Source: Alphaproteobacteria bacterium (GTDB lineage: Bacteria; Pseudomonadota; Alphaproteobacteria; VGDZ01). Taken from it: a stretch of 32,122 nucleotides of DNA. The translations under genes and the position numbers were made by a program. Location of the stretch: the NCBI GenBank assembly GCA_016869515.1, contig VGDZ01000032.1, positions 1-32,122 on the forward strand, written 5' to 3'. The notes under the pieces were generated by a model that saw only the letters and a program-made list of their open reading frames with translations, searched no databases and was not told the origin of the DNA. Below, one piece after another: positions 1 through 8,015 of this stretch (position 1 is its first letter; the number at the start of each line of letters is the position of its first letter).

Positions 1-151
1 CAGCACCACCGCCAGCCGCGCCACCGCCAGCCGCGCCGCCGCTAGCGCCACCAGCGGTGCCACTGCCCGTCTGGGTCTGCGCGAAGGCCACGCTCGGCGC
101 AACCGCGAGCGCGATCACCAAGCCGGTCACCGTCAGAGCTTTCTTGAACAT
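1..151 (-). CDS. Gly/Ala-rich secreted protein, 5' part only
   Basis: The reading frame starts at ATG 151 and runs off the left edge of the window, so about 50 residues are visible. Residues 1-24 form a textbook Sec signal peptide: MFKK charged start, a hydrophobic core, and a likely cut after AFA (VAFA|QTQ). The mature part is almost only Gly, Ala, Ser and Thr, with repeated AAGGG units. A good Shine-Dalgarno GGAGGG lies at 161-166, eight bases from the ATG, and a promoter-like sequence sits further upstream at 183-211. I do not recognise a family; low-complexity exported proteins of this kind are common and usually unassigned. Its position downstream of ispE on the same strand with its own promoter suggests it is a separate transcription unit. 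Confidence 0.75.
   Translation of the reverse strand, partial: MFKKALTVTGLVIALAVAPSVAFAQTQTGSGTAGGASGGAAGGGAAGGGA
8..37. repeat. two tandem 15-bp units in the Gly/Ala-rich gene
   Basis: The 15-mer ACCGCCAGCCGCGCC occurs twice in perfect tandem (8-22 and 23-37). The unit length is a multiple of three, so it adds whole five-residue Gly/Ala units to the secreted protein encoded on the minus strand. It probably continues to the left of the window. Confidence 0.8.
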
Positions 152-182
152 GTAAAAAACCCTCCGATTGATCTCTTCCGAG

Positions 183-211
183 ATACTAGCCAGAAACCAT
201 TTGGTCTTCAA
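183..211 (-). promoter_or_regulatory. candidate sigma-70-type promoter for the secreted protein
   Basis: Read on the minus strand, TTGAAG (206-211) is followed after exactly 17 bases by TAGTAT (183-188). Each hexamer matches 4 of 6 consensus positions. Predicted transcription would start near 176, giving a 5' leader of about 25 bases that contains the GGAGGG ribosome site at 161-166. The prediction rests on hexamer match and spacing only. Confidence 0.45.
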
Positions 212-364
212 TCCCCAACTCGAACCGTAGCCATACGGCCCTCCCGCTCGAACCCGGGGCTTGAGCACCATCCCCGCAACGCTAATGGATAGTCGGTACC
301 GCTTCAAGCCGTGCTTCGCACCCGCCTTCGCTAAACTGGCTCCTTGTTGCAATTGCGCCACAGG

Positions 365-1234
365 CTAGGAATCGGCAAGGCTTGCACAGGCTACCCAGAT
401 TTCCGGTCGTCCCGCAGCCAGGCGGATCGCCGCCGCCCTTGCCGCGCCGCCGCTTTGGAACAGGCCGAAACAGGTCGCACCACTGCCCGCCATGCGGGCG
501 AGCACGCACCCCTCGAAAGCGGCCAATTCCGCCAGAATCCGGCCGATTTCGGGACGCAGTCGAGTGGCGGATTCGGTCAGATCGTTGCGCTGGCGGCCGA
601 GCCATTCGATCCGGCCCGCGCTGCCGGGCGGCATTTGCCCTGCGCCCGAACCGAAGCGGCCGATTCTTGCGGCGAAGACCGCCTTGGTCTCGAGCGGAGT
701 CAAGGGATTGATCAAGACCGCAGGCCAATGCGGCAAAGCGCCGATCGGCGTCAGGCGCTCGCCGATTCCGCCGACTCGGACCGGCCGGCCGAACAGACAG
801 GCCGGCAGGTCGGCCCCCAATTCCAACCCCAGCGCGGCGAGGCGTTCGGCGCTCCAGTCGATCCGCCATAGCCGGCACAAGAGGCGCAGCGTCGCCGCGG
901 CATCGGCCGAGCCACCGCCCAGCCCCGAGGCCGGCGGCAGGACCTTGGTCAAGCGCAACGCAGCGCCGCGCTTGACGCCCGCCTGCCTCCGCAGCGCCGC
1001 CGCCGCCTTGAGCACGAGGTTGCGCTCGTCGCCCGGAACCGAGGCGCCGAACGGGCCGTCGCATTCCAGGCTCAGCCCCTCGGCCTCCCTCGCCGCCACC
1101 CGATCGCCCAGGTCGAGGAAGGCGACCAGGCTGTCGAGTTCGTGATAACCGTCGGCGCGCCGACCAAGCACATGCAGGAAGAGATTGAGCTTGGCGGGCG
1201 CGAGGACGGAAAGCGCGCCGTCAACTGCCGACAT
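365..1234 (-). CDS. ispE: 4-diphosphocytidyl-2-C-methyl-D-erythritol kinase IspE
   Basis: This cytoplasmic GHMP-family kinase phosphorylates the 2-hydroxyl of CDP-methylerythritol in the non-mevalonate (MEP) isoprenoid pathway. The 289-residue length is normal for the family. Diagnostic features are APAKLNLFL at 12-20 with the substrate lysine K15, the ATP-binding glycine loop GLGGGSADAA at 104-113, the catalytic aspartate D142 in GADLPACL, and the C-terminal GHMP motif AGSGATCFGLF. The ATG at 1234 lies inside the end of the upstream TPR gene, whose stop is at 1221, so the two genes overlap by 14 bases and are probably translationally coupled. The stop is TAG at 365-367. Adjacency of ispE to a TPR protein and ETF-QO is, from memory, a recurring arrangement in Rhodospirillales-like alphaproteobacteria. 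Confidence 0.97.
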   Translation of the reverse strand: MSAVDGALSVLAPAKLNLFLHVLGRRADGYHELDSLVAFLDLGDRVAAREAEGLSLECDGPFGASVPGDERNLVLKAAAALRRQAGVKRGAALRLTKVLPPASGLGGGSADAAATLRLLCRLWRIDWSAERLAALGLELGADLPACLFGRPVRVGGIGERLTPIGALPHWPAVLINPLTPLETKAVFAARIGRFGSGAGQMPPGSAGRIEWLGRQRNDLTESATRLRPEIGRILAELAAFEGCVLARMAGSGATCFGLFQSGGAARAAAIRLAAGRPEIWVACASLADS

Positions 1235-2954
1235 GGACGCGCTTGGGATCGCGCAGGCCCTCGCGCAGCTTGCGTTCGATCTCCCGCGCCAGGTCGGCCT
1301 CGGGCGACAGCGTCAGCGCCCGGCGCCATTGGAACTCGGCCTCGGCCCGGCGGCCGACCATCCACAGCGCATCGCCGAGATGGTCGTTGATCACGGCATC
1401 GCCCGGCACCAGCGTGGTGGCGCGGTCGAGATGCGTCACCGCCGCCTCGTAGCGCCCGAGCCGGAACATCACCCAGCCGAGCGAATCGACGATGTGCCCC
1501 GACATCGGCCGCAGCGCGACCGCCTTTTCGATCATGGCCTGGGCGCGCTCCAGGTTCTCGCCCATCTCGACCCAGGAATATCCCAGATAGTTGAGCACAT
1601 CCGGCTCCTCGGGCTGCAGCTCGAGCGCCTTGAGGAAATCGGCCTCGGCCTCGGGCCAGCGCTTGGCGCGCTCGAGCGCGATGCCGCGGGCATAGTGCAG
1701 GCGCCAATGCCGCCGCTCGGCCGCGGGCAGCCGCGCCAGCGCCTGGCCATAGGCCGCGATCGCGTCCGCCCAGCGCGAGCGCCGCCGCATCAGATCGCCC
1801 AGCAGCGAGGCGGCGTCGGTGCGCATCGGTTCCTCGGCCGCCATGCGCCCGAGCAGCGCCGCCGCATCGCCCACCCGATCCAGCCGGTCAAGCAGCTGCG
1901 CCACGCGCAGCCGCGAGGACCAGCCATAGGCCGAGCCCGCCGGCACTGCCTCGAGCGCCGCCAGCGAGTCCTCGATCCGTCCCTGGGATTCGAAAAGATC
2001 GCCCAACAGGCTGCGCGCGCCGGCGTGTTCGGGAACCAGCCACAGCGCCACCCGCACCGCCGCGTCCGACACTTCGCGCGTGCGCGGATCGAACATCGCC
2101 GCCGCCAAGTAGTAGTAGGCCTCGGCCAGGCCGGCGACGGCGTCCGCCACCACCGGCGGCGGCGCGACGCCCCGTTCGGCGCGGCGCAGCAGGTAGACGG
2201 CGTCGGGCGATTCGCCGCTGGAAGCCACGAAGCCGCGATAGAGCGCCAGCGCCTCTTCCTGCCGCCCTTGGCGTTCGTAGAATCCGCCCAGCGCCTCGAT
2301 CGCGCGCACCGGTCCCGAGCGGTCGGCCGGAATCACCGAGCGGTAATTGGCCTCGGCCGCCTGCGGCCGCCGCGCCAATTCGTTCATCAGCCCGGCATGA
2401 AAGGCGCGCTGCCCGGCCAGCACCCCCGAATCCGGCAGATCGGCCAGCGCCCCCAGCGCGCCGTCGACGTCCTCGAGCGCGAAGCGCGTCCACGCCAGCA
2501 CCAGCGCGCGATGCTGGGCGCCGGCCTCGCTCGCCGCCGCCGCGCCCACCCGGCGCAACGCCTCGACCGGCTTGCCGGCCTTGTGCGCCGCCGCCGCCAG
2601 CAGCAGATTGGCCGCGCCATGGCGGGGGTTGACGCTGACCACCCGCTGCGCCACCGCCAGCGCGTCGTCGATGCGTCCGTCGGCCATGTAGATCGCCAGG
2701 CCCCGCTGCAGAATGGCGGGGTCGTTGCCCGCCTCGCTCAGCGTGCGCGTGAAATAGGTCGCCGCGGCGCGCGTATCGCCTTGAGCGCGGGCGAAGCGGC
2801 CGGCGAGGAAGCCGCCGGCGGCGCTGGCCGCCTCGTGGCCTTCGTCGGCGGCGTCGAGATCGCTTTCCTGGGCGAGATCGCCGGCGCCGAGGCAGCCGCC
2901 CAACATCCCGCCGAGGGCCAGCGCCGCCGCCCATGTCCTGATTGTCCGCGTCAT
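1221..2954 (-). CDS. TPR-repeat outer-envelope lipoprotein
   Basis: This encodes a 577-residue protein. Residues 1-21 are a lipoprotein signal with lipobox LGGC, so the mature protein should begin at lipidated Cys21 and sit in the cell envelope. The rest is a long array of tetratricopeptide helices, most obvious in the C-terminal 200 residues (for example DVLNYLGYSWVEMGENLERA, then HIVDSLGWVMFRLGRYEAAV). TPR arrays bind other proteins; no enzymatic motif is visible, so the partner is unknown. I chose ATG 2954; a GTG at 2960 in the same frame overlaps the ETF-QO stop codon and is an alternative. The gene sits 2 bases after ETF-QO and overlaps ispE by 14 bases, indicating one operon. Strong third-position GC bias produces long meaningless antisense frames across it. 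Confidence 0.9.
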   Translation of the reverse strand: MTRTIRTWAAALALGGMLGGCLGAGDLAQESDLDAADEGHEAASAAGGFLAGRFARAQGDTRAAATYFTRTLSEAGNDPAILQRGLAIYMADGRIDDALAVAQRVVSVNPRHGAANLLLAAAAHKAGKPVEALRRVGAAAASEAGAQHRALVLAWTRFALEDVDGALGALADLPDSGVLAGQRAFHAGLMNELARRPQAAEANYRSVIPADRSGPVRAIEALGGFYERQGRQEEALALYRGFVASSGESPDAVYLLRRAERGVAPPPVVADAVAGLAEAYYYLAAAMFDPRTREVSDAAVRVALWLVPEHAGARSLLGDLFESQGRIEDSLAALEAVPAGSAYGWSSRLRVAQLLDRLDRVGDAAALLGRMAAEEPMRTDAASLLGDLMRRRSRWADAIAAYGQALARLPAAERRHWRLHYARGIALERAKRWPEAEADFLKALELQPEEPDVLNYLGYSWVEMGENLERAQAMIEKAVALRPMSGHIVDSLGWVMFRLGRYEAAVTHLDRATTLVPGDAVINDHLGDALWMVGRRAEAEFQWRRALTLSPEADLAREIERKLREGLRDPKRVHVGS

Positions 2955-2956
2955 GG

Positions 2957-4615
2957 TCACATGTTCGGATAGTTGGGACCGCCGCCGCCTTCGGGCACCA
3001 CCCAGGTGATGTTCTGGGTCGGATCCTTGATGTCGCAGGTCTTGCAGTGGACGCAGTTCTGGGCGTTGATCTGCAGGCGGGGATTGGCGCCGGCGGCGTC
3101 GCGCACGATCTCGTAGACCCCGGCCGGGCAGTAGCGCTGCTCGGGCGCGTCGTAATCGGCCAGGTTGATCGCGATCGGCGTCGCCGGATCCTTCAGCCGA
3201 AGGTGGACCGGCTGGTCCTCCTCGTGGTTGGTCGAGGACAGGAACACCGAGGACAGCCGATCGAAGCTGATCTTGCCGTCGGGCTTGGGATAGGCGATCG
3301 GCGCGCAGTCCCGCGCCGGCCGCAGGCCGACATGGTCGGGCTTGAGCCCGAAGGTCCAGGGAATCAGGAAACCGAAGCCGAGCGATTGCAGCCACATCTC
3401 GACCCCGCCGTAAATCGAGCCCGGCCACATGCCCCATTTCAGCGCCGGCTTGACGTTGCGCACCGCCCGCAGATCGTCGCGAATCCAGGATTCGTCGACC
3501 GCGTCCTGGTACTCGATCATGGCCTCGCGCCCCTCGCCGCCCGCGCGTAGGCGCGCGAACGCGGCTTCGGCCGCCAGCATGCCCGACTTCATGGCGTTGT
3601 GGGTGCCCTTGATGCGCGGCAGGTTGACGAAGCCGGCGGCGCAGCCGATCAGGCAGCCGCCGGCGAAGGCCAAGCGCGGCACCGCCTGCCAGCCGCCCTC
3701 GTTGATGGCGCGCGCGCCATAGGCCAGGCGCTTGCCGCCCTCGAAGGTCGGGCGAATCAGGGGATGGGTCTTGAAGCGCTGGAATTCCTCGAACGGCGAC
3801 AGATGCGGATTGGCGTAGTCGAGATGGACCACGAAGCCGACCGCGACCTGGTTGGCGTCGAGGTGATAGAGGAAGGCGCCGCCGCCGGTGTCGTTGTCCA
3901 AGGGCCAGCCTTGGCTGTGCAGCACCAGGCCGGGCTTGGCTTTGGCGGGTTCGATCTCCCACAGCTCCTTGAGGCCGATGCCGTATTTCTGCGGCTGGCG
4001 GCCGCGGCGCAGATCGAAGCGGTCGATCAGCTGCTTGGACAGCGAGCCGCGCGCGCCCTCGGCAAAGAAGGTGTATTTGCCGTGCAGCTCGACGCCGGGG
4101 GTATGCCCGGCCTTGGGCTGGCCGTCGCGGCCGATGCCCATGTCGCCGGTGGCGACGCCCTTGACCGCGCCGTCGTCGTGGAACAGCACCTCGGCCGCGG
4201 CGAAGCCGGGATAGATCTCGACCCCCAGTTCCTCGGCCTGCTTGGCCAGCCAGCGGCAGACATTGCCCAGGCTGACGATGTAGCAGCCGCGATTCGACAT
4301 CAGCGGCGGCAGAAAGAGATGCGGAACTTCGAAGCCGCCGCTTTCGGTCAGAATCAGATGCCGGTTGTCGGTCACTTCGACCGCGATCGGAGCGCCCATC
4401 TGGCGCCAATCCGGCAGCAATTCGTCCAACGCCTTGGGATCGATCACCGCGCCCGACAAAATATGCGCGCCGATCTCGGAGCCCTTTTCGATCACGCAGA
4501 CCGAGATCTCGGCTTGGTGCTTCTTGGCCAGTTGGCGCAGGCGGATCGCCGCCGCCAGCCCGGCCGGGCCGCCGCCGACGATCACCACGTCATAGGACAT
4601 CACATCGCGCGCCAT
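2957..4615 (-). CDS. Electron-transfer-flavoprotein:ubiquinone oxidoreductase
   Basis: This membrane-associated enzyme (552 residues, normal size) passes electrons from reduced ETF, generated by acyl-CoA and other dehydrogenases, to the ubiquinone pool. The N-terminus has the FAD dinucleotide-binding fold (YDVVIVGGGPAGLAAAIRL, residues 8-26) and the family signature IEKGSEIGAHILSGAVIDP. The C-terminal ferredoxin-like part carries the four cysteines for the single 4Fe-4S cluster: C496 (CPAGVYE) and C521, C524, C527 (NCVHCKTCDIKDP). Two starts are possible, ATG 4615 and ATG 4600 (MSYDVV); the first is preceded by purine-rich GAGGGATAGGGACC and is preferred. It is the first gene of the ETF-QO/TPR/ispE unit and is divergent from the caspase gene. 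The ETF subunit genes are not in this window. Confidence 0.96.
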   Translation of the reverse strand: MARDVMSYDVVIVGGGPAGLAAAIRLRQLAKKHQAEISVCVIEKGSEIGAHILSGAVIDPKALDELLPDWRQMGAPIAVEVTDNRHLILTESGGFEVPHLFLPPLMSNRGCYIVSLGNVCRWLAKQAEELGVEIYPGFAAAEVLFHDDGAVKGVATGDMGIGRDGQPKAGHTPGVELHGKYTFFAEGARGSLSKQLIDRFDLRRGRQPQKYGIGLKELWEIEPAKAKPGLVLHSQGWPLDNDTGGGAFLYHLDANQVAVGFVVHLDYANPHLSPFEEFQRFKTHPLIRPTFEGGKRLAYGARAINEGGWQAVPRLAFAGGCLIGCAAGFVNLPRIKGTHNAMKSGMLAAEAAFARLRAGGEGREAMIEYQDAVDESWIRDDLRAVRNVKPALKWGMWPGSIYGGVEMWLQSLGFGFLIPWTFGLKPDHVGLRPARDCAPIAYPKPDGKISFDRLSSVFLSSTNHEEDQPVHLRLKDPATPIAINLADYDAPEQRYCPAGVYEIVRDAAGANPRLQINAQNCVHCKTCDIKDPTQNITWVVPEGGGGPNYPNM

Positions 4616-4780
4616 GGTCCCTATCCCTCACCCGACCGCCGGTTGCCAAATTGACACGGGCGGGCCCGCAATTCCACTCCGGCCGGCTGTTGCGGCACCG
4701 TTGCGGCGCGCAAAACCGCGCCATGGGGCAGGTTCGCGCCCGATCGGCGCGCGGCGGGTAGCCAGTGGCGCGCATCCGAG

Positions 4781-4810
4781 CCGCAAATGCGCGCAAATGC
4801 GCGCAAATGG
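4781..4810. repeat. three tandem 10-bp repeats (GCGCAAATGC type)
   Basis: The units are CCGCAAATGC (4781), GCGCAAATGC (4791) and GCGCAAATGG (4801); the second is the consensus and the outer two differ by one base each. The 10-bp period is close to one helical turn, so all copies face the same side of the DNA. This would suit cooperative binding of a regulator of the divergent genes, but that is inference. Confidence 0.75.
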
Positions 4811-4947
4811 CCAATTTTTAACTAGTCTTGTCTTTGATATCATTACGGAATCACCCATTGATCCCAGCCAAAGCGCCAAATTGGCCCCGGCCGGCGTTAA
4901 CCTTTCCGACGGGAAACGGGGTGTCAGAAAAGGGGCTTGCGGCGACA

Positions 4948-4976
4948 TTGGCGGTTTTCGGTGCATCCTGTACATA
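4948..4976 (+). promoter_or_regulatory. candidate promoter of the caspase gene
   Basis: TTGGCG (4948-4953) is followed after 17 bases by TACATA (4971-4976). Both resemble sigma-70 hexamers, and the region is locally AT-rich. It would give a leader of roughly 105 bases before ATG 5090. The support is sequence resemblance only. Confidence 0.35.
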
Positions 4977-5089
4977 TAGCGAATATTACGCGAAAAAACA
5001 AGTACGAATACCGATTGCCGCTGTAACTATCTGGTAGTACCATGGAATGAGTTTGCTACCGGTTTCGTTGTCTTGGCGAGAGGGGCGGC

Positions 5090-6889
5090 ATGCGCGCGAT
5101 CGGCTTGCTGGGCATGATGTTGGTATGGGCTTCGATCGCCCCCGTCAGCCTTGCCCAGATGCCGATCAATTCCGACGCCATCGCCATCGTCATCGGCAAC
5201 CGGACCTACAAGCATCCGCGCGTGCCGGCGGTCGACTACGCCCACAACGATGCCGAAGCGATGCGGCGATTCGTGGTCGAGGTGCTGGGCTATCGCGAAG
5301 GCAATGTCGTGGTGCTGAAGGACGCCAGCCAAGCCGAGATGATCTCGGCCTTCGGCAGCGCCGAGGATCACCAGGGCCATGCCTATCGGCTGGTGCGGCC
5401 CAAGCGGTCGGACTTGACGGTGTTCTTTTCCGGCCATGGCGTGCCGGGCCGGGCGGGCGGCGGCTATCTGCTGCCCAGCGATGCCGACCCGGCCACGGCC
5501 GAACTCAACGGCTATGCCTTGCGCACGCTGTTCGCCAACCTGGCCAAGCTCGAGGCGCGCTCGGTGACGATCCTGATCGATGCCTGTTTCTCGGGCGATT
5601 CGCCCAAGGGCCGGCTGATCGAATCCGCCAGCCCGGTCTTTGTCCGCGGCGCCTTGCCGGCGGCGGCTTCGGGCCTGACGGTACTGACCGCGGCCCAGTC
5701 CGATCAACTGGCAAGCTGGGATCACGATGCGCGCCATGGCCTGTTCACCCAGCATGTGCTGGAGGGGCTGTACGGCGCCGCCGATGCCGACCAAGACGGC
5801 CACGTCACCGCGGTCGAGTTGAAGGCCTATCTCGACGAGGAAATGACCTATGCCGCGCGGCGGCGGTTCAACCGCCAGCAGCATCCCAGCCTGTTGGGCG
5901 ACGAGAACCGGGTGCTGGCCAGTTTTCCCGCCGGCCGGCCGCCGCCGCGGCCCTATCTGATTCCGCCGACGCCGGCGCCCGCCCCGGCAATGGCGCTGGC
6001 GCCGGTCCCGCGCGCGACCGGCCCGCAAGCGGCGGTGGGATCGCTGGCGCCGCCGCAAGCGCCGCGATCCTTCCGCGACTGCGCGGATTGTCCCGAGATG
6101 ATCCGAATCCCGTCCGGCAGTTTCGTCATGGGCTCGCCGCCCGACGAACCCGGCCGCTACGACGAGGAAGGCCCGCAGCGCCGCCTGGCGGTGCCGGCTT
6201 TCGCCCTCGGCAAATACGAAGTGACGCGGGCCGAATATGCCGCCTTCGTCGCCGCGACGGACCGGGCGGACGGCGCCGGCTGCCGGCATCTGACCCGGCC
6301 CGAGGACGAGGCGCCGATCACCTGGCGCGATGCGCCCTACGGCGAGGGCCCGCGGCATCCGGTGAGCTGCGTCAGTTGGCAGGATGCGCGTGCCTATGCC
6401 GAATGGCTGGCGCGGCGCACTGGCCGGCGCTATCGGCTGCCGAGCGAGGCGGAATGGGAATATGCCGCCCGCGCCGGCTCGGCCGCGGCGACGCCCTGGG
6501 CGGCGGAGGCAAGGCCGATCTGCGCCTTCGCCAACATCGCCGACAAGACCGCGCGCCTCCGCGTGCCGGGCGCGCTGCGGCTCAATCTGGCGGAGTGCGA
6601 CGACGGCCAGGCCTTCGCCGCCCCGGTCGGCTCATATCCGCCCAATGCCTTCGGCCTGCACGACATCATCGGCAACGTGTTCGAATGGACCGAGGATTGC
6701 TGGAATGCGGGCTATGACGGCGCGCCCGCCGCCGCGGTGTCCTGGCGCGCCGGCCATTGCGCCAACCGCGTGCTGCGCGGCGGCTCCTGGCTCAGCACCC
6801 CCGGCCGCGCCCGCACCGCCTTCCGCGACTGGCTGGCCGCCGACCAACGCAGCGACGGGGTCGGCTTCCGGGTGGCACGGGAGGAGTGA
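5090..6889 (+). CDS. Exported caspase-family (C14) protease with C-terminal FGE-like domain
   Basis: The protein is 599 residues. Residues 1-22 are a signal peptide (SLA|QM), so it is probably periplasmic or secreted. Residues ~28-280 are a p20-type caspase/metacaspase domain with the catalytic dyad His116 (FFSGHGVPG) and Cys166 (LIDACFSG). Residues 232-243 (DADQDGHVTAVE) fit a 12-residue EF-hand calcium loop. A Pro/Ala-rich linker (~282-325) leads to a formylglycine-generating-enzyme/SUMF1-type domain (~334-599) with MIRIPSGSFVMGS, RLPSEAEWEYAARAG, GNVFEWTEDCW and RVLRGGSWL. The catalytic cysteine pair of true FGE is absent (the stretch after GGSWL has no Cys), so this domain is more likely structural or ligand-binding. 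Start ATG 5090 follows GAGAGGGG. It stands alone between intergenic regions. Substrate and role are unknown. Confidence 0.9.
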   Translation: MRAIGLLGMMLVWASIAPVSLAQMPINSDAIAIVIGNRTYKHPRVPAVDYAHNDAEAMRRFVVEVLGYREGNVVVLKDASQAEMISAFGSAEDHQGHAYRLVRPKRSDLTVFFSGHGVPGRAGGGYLLPSDADPATAELNGYALRTLFANLAKLEARSVTILIDACFSGDSPKGRLIESASPVFVRGALPAAASGLTVLTAAQSDQLASWDHDARHGLFTQHVLEGLYGAADADQDGHVTAVELKAYLDEEMTYAARRRFNRQQHPSLLGDENRVLASFPAGRPPPRPYLIPPTPAPAPAMALAPVPRATGPQAAVGSLAPPQAPRSFRDCADCPEMIRIPSGSFVMGSPPDEPGRYDEEGPQRRLAVPAFALGKYEVTRAEYAAFVAATDRADGAGCRHLTRPEDEAPITWRDAPYGEGPRHPVSCVSWQDARAYAEWLARRTGRRYRLPSEAEWEYAARAGSAAATPWAAEARPICAFANIADKTARLRVPGALRLNLAECDDGQAFAAPVGSYPPNAFGLHDIIGNVFEWTEDCWNAGYDGAPAAAVSWRAGHCANRVLRGGSWLSTPGRARTAFRDWLAADQRSDGVGFRVAREE

Positions 6890-6996
6890 GGGGGGCGTGC
6901 CTGTGCGGCCCAGAGTCAGGTCGAACCGTATGAGACTGCCGTTGAGTCCGAGAGCAAATTGACCGCTGTGCGCGTGCAGCCGAACCAGGTGGCAAG

Positions 6997-7644
6997 CTAG
7001 AGGCGCAATTGCTTACTCGCGGCCTGACCGTCATTCCAAACGAGATAAGCCGTATCACTGCACAAAATCCAAATTTCTTGAAAGGCATCTTTGGCGCATC
7101 TGGTCGCGCTCTGGAAGCAGTCTTCGATTTCGCGTTGTCGAATCCCGTACACACTGATGCTGTTCAGGTAAATAACGAGCCCGGTACGCCCAGCATACTC
7201 ACTTTCCAACTTTCTGCCGCAAGCCGATTTGAGAATTGCAGAAACTTGGTCAGCCCACTCAATCGAGTTCCCTAAGGAGACGTGCTTTACAAGGGACGCG
7301 CCTTGAGCCGCCTTCCTCGCCGCTGCCCGATACTGGGCGCCACGACGACGGCCAGGAAGATCGGCTTCAGTAGCCTCGAACTTTTGGACAGTCGCATTCT
7401 GGCAAATTTCGAAATCTGGCCATTGGTCTGCGACGAGTCGAACGGCCTCCACGCCCCGTCCAGCTCCGAATTTACCCGCGATCCATGCTTCTCGAACGAA
7501 CCCTACCCCCGCTTGGGTAAACAAGTTCTCGGAGCCAAGCCTATCCATGAGGTTGTCGACATATTCGAGCATTCGCCCGGGTGCGCGCCACTTCTGAAGC
7601 CACCCGCGATGCTGGCTGATTTCTTCTTTCGAAAAACGCTCCAC
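6997..7644 (-). CDS. Unrecognised 215-residue protein, AT-richer accessory gene
   Basis: I cannot assign a family. The frame starts at GTG 7644, with AGGTG about nine bases upstream, and ends at TAG 6997. Its base composition is visibly less GC-rich than its neighbours and its codon choice is less biased, which suggests recent acquisition. The protein is soluble, without signal peptide or membrane segments. The most conserved-looking part is the middle: WPDFEICQ (about 80-87), then KFEATEADLPGRRRGAQYR. A D...E-x-x-E-A-D spacing after beta-like segments recalls nuclease-type folds such as PD-(D/E)XK, but there is no lysine in the right place and I do not claim this. It lies 10 bases downstream of a truncated antitoxin gene and may be expressed from that gene's promoter. 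Confidence 0.7.
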   Translation of the reverse strand: MERFSKEEISQHRGWLQKWRAPGRMLEYVDNLMDRLGSENLFTQAGVGFVREAWIAGKFGAGRGVEAVRLVADQWPDFEICQNATVQKFEATEADLPGRRRGAQYRAAARKAAQGASLVKHVSLGNSIEWADQVSAILKSACGRKLESEYAGRTGLVIYLNSISVYGIRQREIEDCFQSATRCAKDAFQEIWILCSDTAYLVWNDGQAASKQLRL

Positions 7645-7654
7645 GATAACGCAC

Positions 7655-7876
7655 CTAATATCTGATCGGCGCAGCCGCTCTTGCCGCCGCCAACGGTCTG
7701 GCCCATTCGCGCAGGCGGATGGCGCGAATCCGGCCGGGCGAAAGTTTCGCCACCGGCGTCAGGCACATGGCATCGAGCGCCTTCATGGTCCGATTGTCCA
7801 TCGCGCCGGCCGCGTGCAGCCCCTGCGCGGTATCGTGAATCGCTGCCAGTATATCGCTGCGATAACGCTTAGCCAT
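7655..7876 (-). pseudogene. 3'-truncated HTH antitoxin/regulator gene (NadS/HigA-like)
   Basis: The first ~50 residues (AAIHDTAQGLHAAGAMD, then TMKALDAMCLTPV and LSPGRIRAIRLRE) match the N-terminal half of the NadS/HigA-type antitoxin-regulator family. In that family this segment is followed by an XRE helix-turn-helix beginning a few residues later and the protein is about 100 residues. Here homology stops at LRE and the frame continues with WARPLAAARAAAPIRY to a TAG at 7655, so the DNA-binding helix-turn-helix is missing. I looked in the other two frames just downstream and did not see the missing part, so this is replacement of the 3' end rather than a frameshift. No RelE/HigB-type toxin gene is visible upstream. 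A short product without DNA-binding function could still be made. Confidence 0.7.
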
Positions 7877-8015
7877 GATTCTGGGTCCGCAAGGCTCCGA
7901 TACGAGGCGCTATAGCACAGAGTTCGATGGGGTGGCGCCGCGTACGAGAGCCGTTGCCCGGCCGCGCCGATATCTGCCATTGTCCCGCCGCGGCTTGACC
8001 GATGGGAGGTAGGCT

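Larger units (their letters stand above)
4616..5089. other. divergent intergenic control region (474 bp)
   Basis: This gap lies between ETF-QO (minus) and the caspase gene (plus). It contains no convincing coding frame. It is clearly AT-richer than its flanks between about 4800 and 5040. It holds a three-copy 10-bp tandem repeat at 4781-4810, a dyad GCCAA-A-TTGGC near 4873, and a promoter-like pair of hexamers at 4948-4976. I could not pick out a convincing promoter for the ETF-QO operon. Confidence 0.7.

Noticed and set aside
210-300. tRNA-like GGTTCGAG sequences on the minus strand
   Set aside because: Two GTTCGAG-like T-loop strings occur, but no acceptor stem, anticodon arm or D-arm can be paired around them.
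1185-2972. Long open frame (595 codons) on the plus strand opposite the TPR gene
   Set aside because: It is antisense to a well-supported lipoprotein/TPR gene; its His/Arg/Gln-rich translation has no domain and is a by-product of strong third-position GC bias.
5027-6358. 443-codon minus-strand frame opposite the caspase gene
   Set aside because: It runs antisense to intact catalytic motifs of the caspase/FGE protein; composition is typical of shadow frames.
6600-6889. C-terminal domain of the caspase protein as an active formylglycine-generating enzyme
   Set aside because: The catalytic cysteine pair expected after the RGGSW motif is absent, and no sulfatase gene is nearby.
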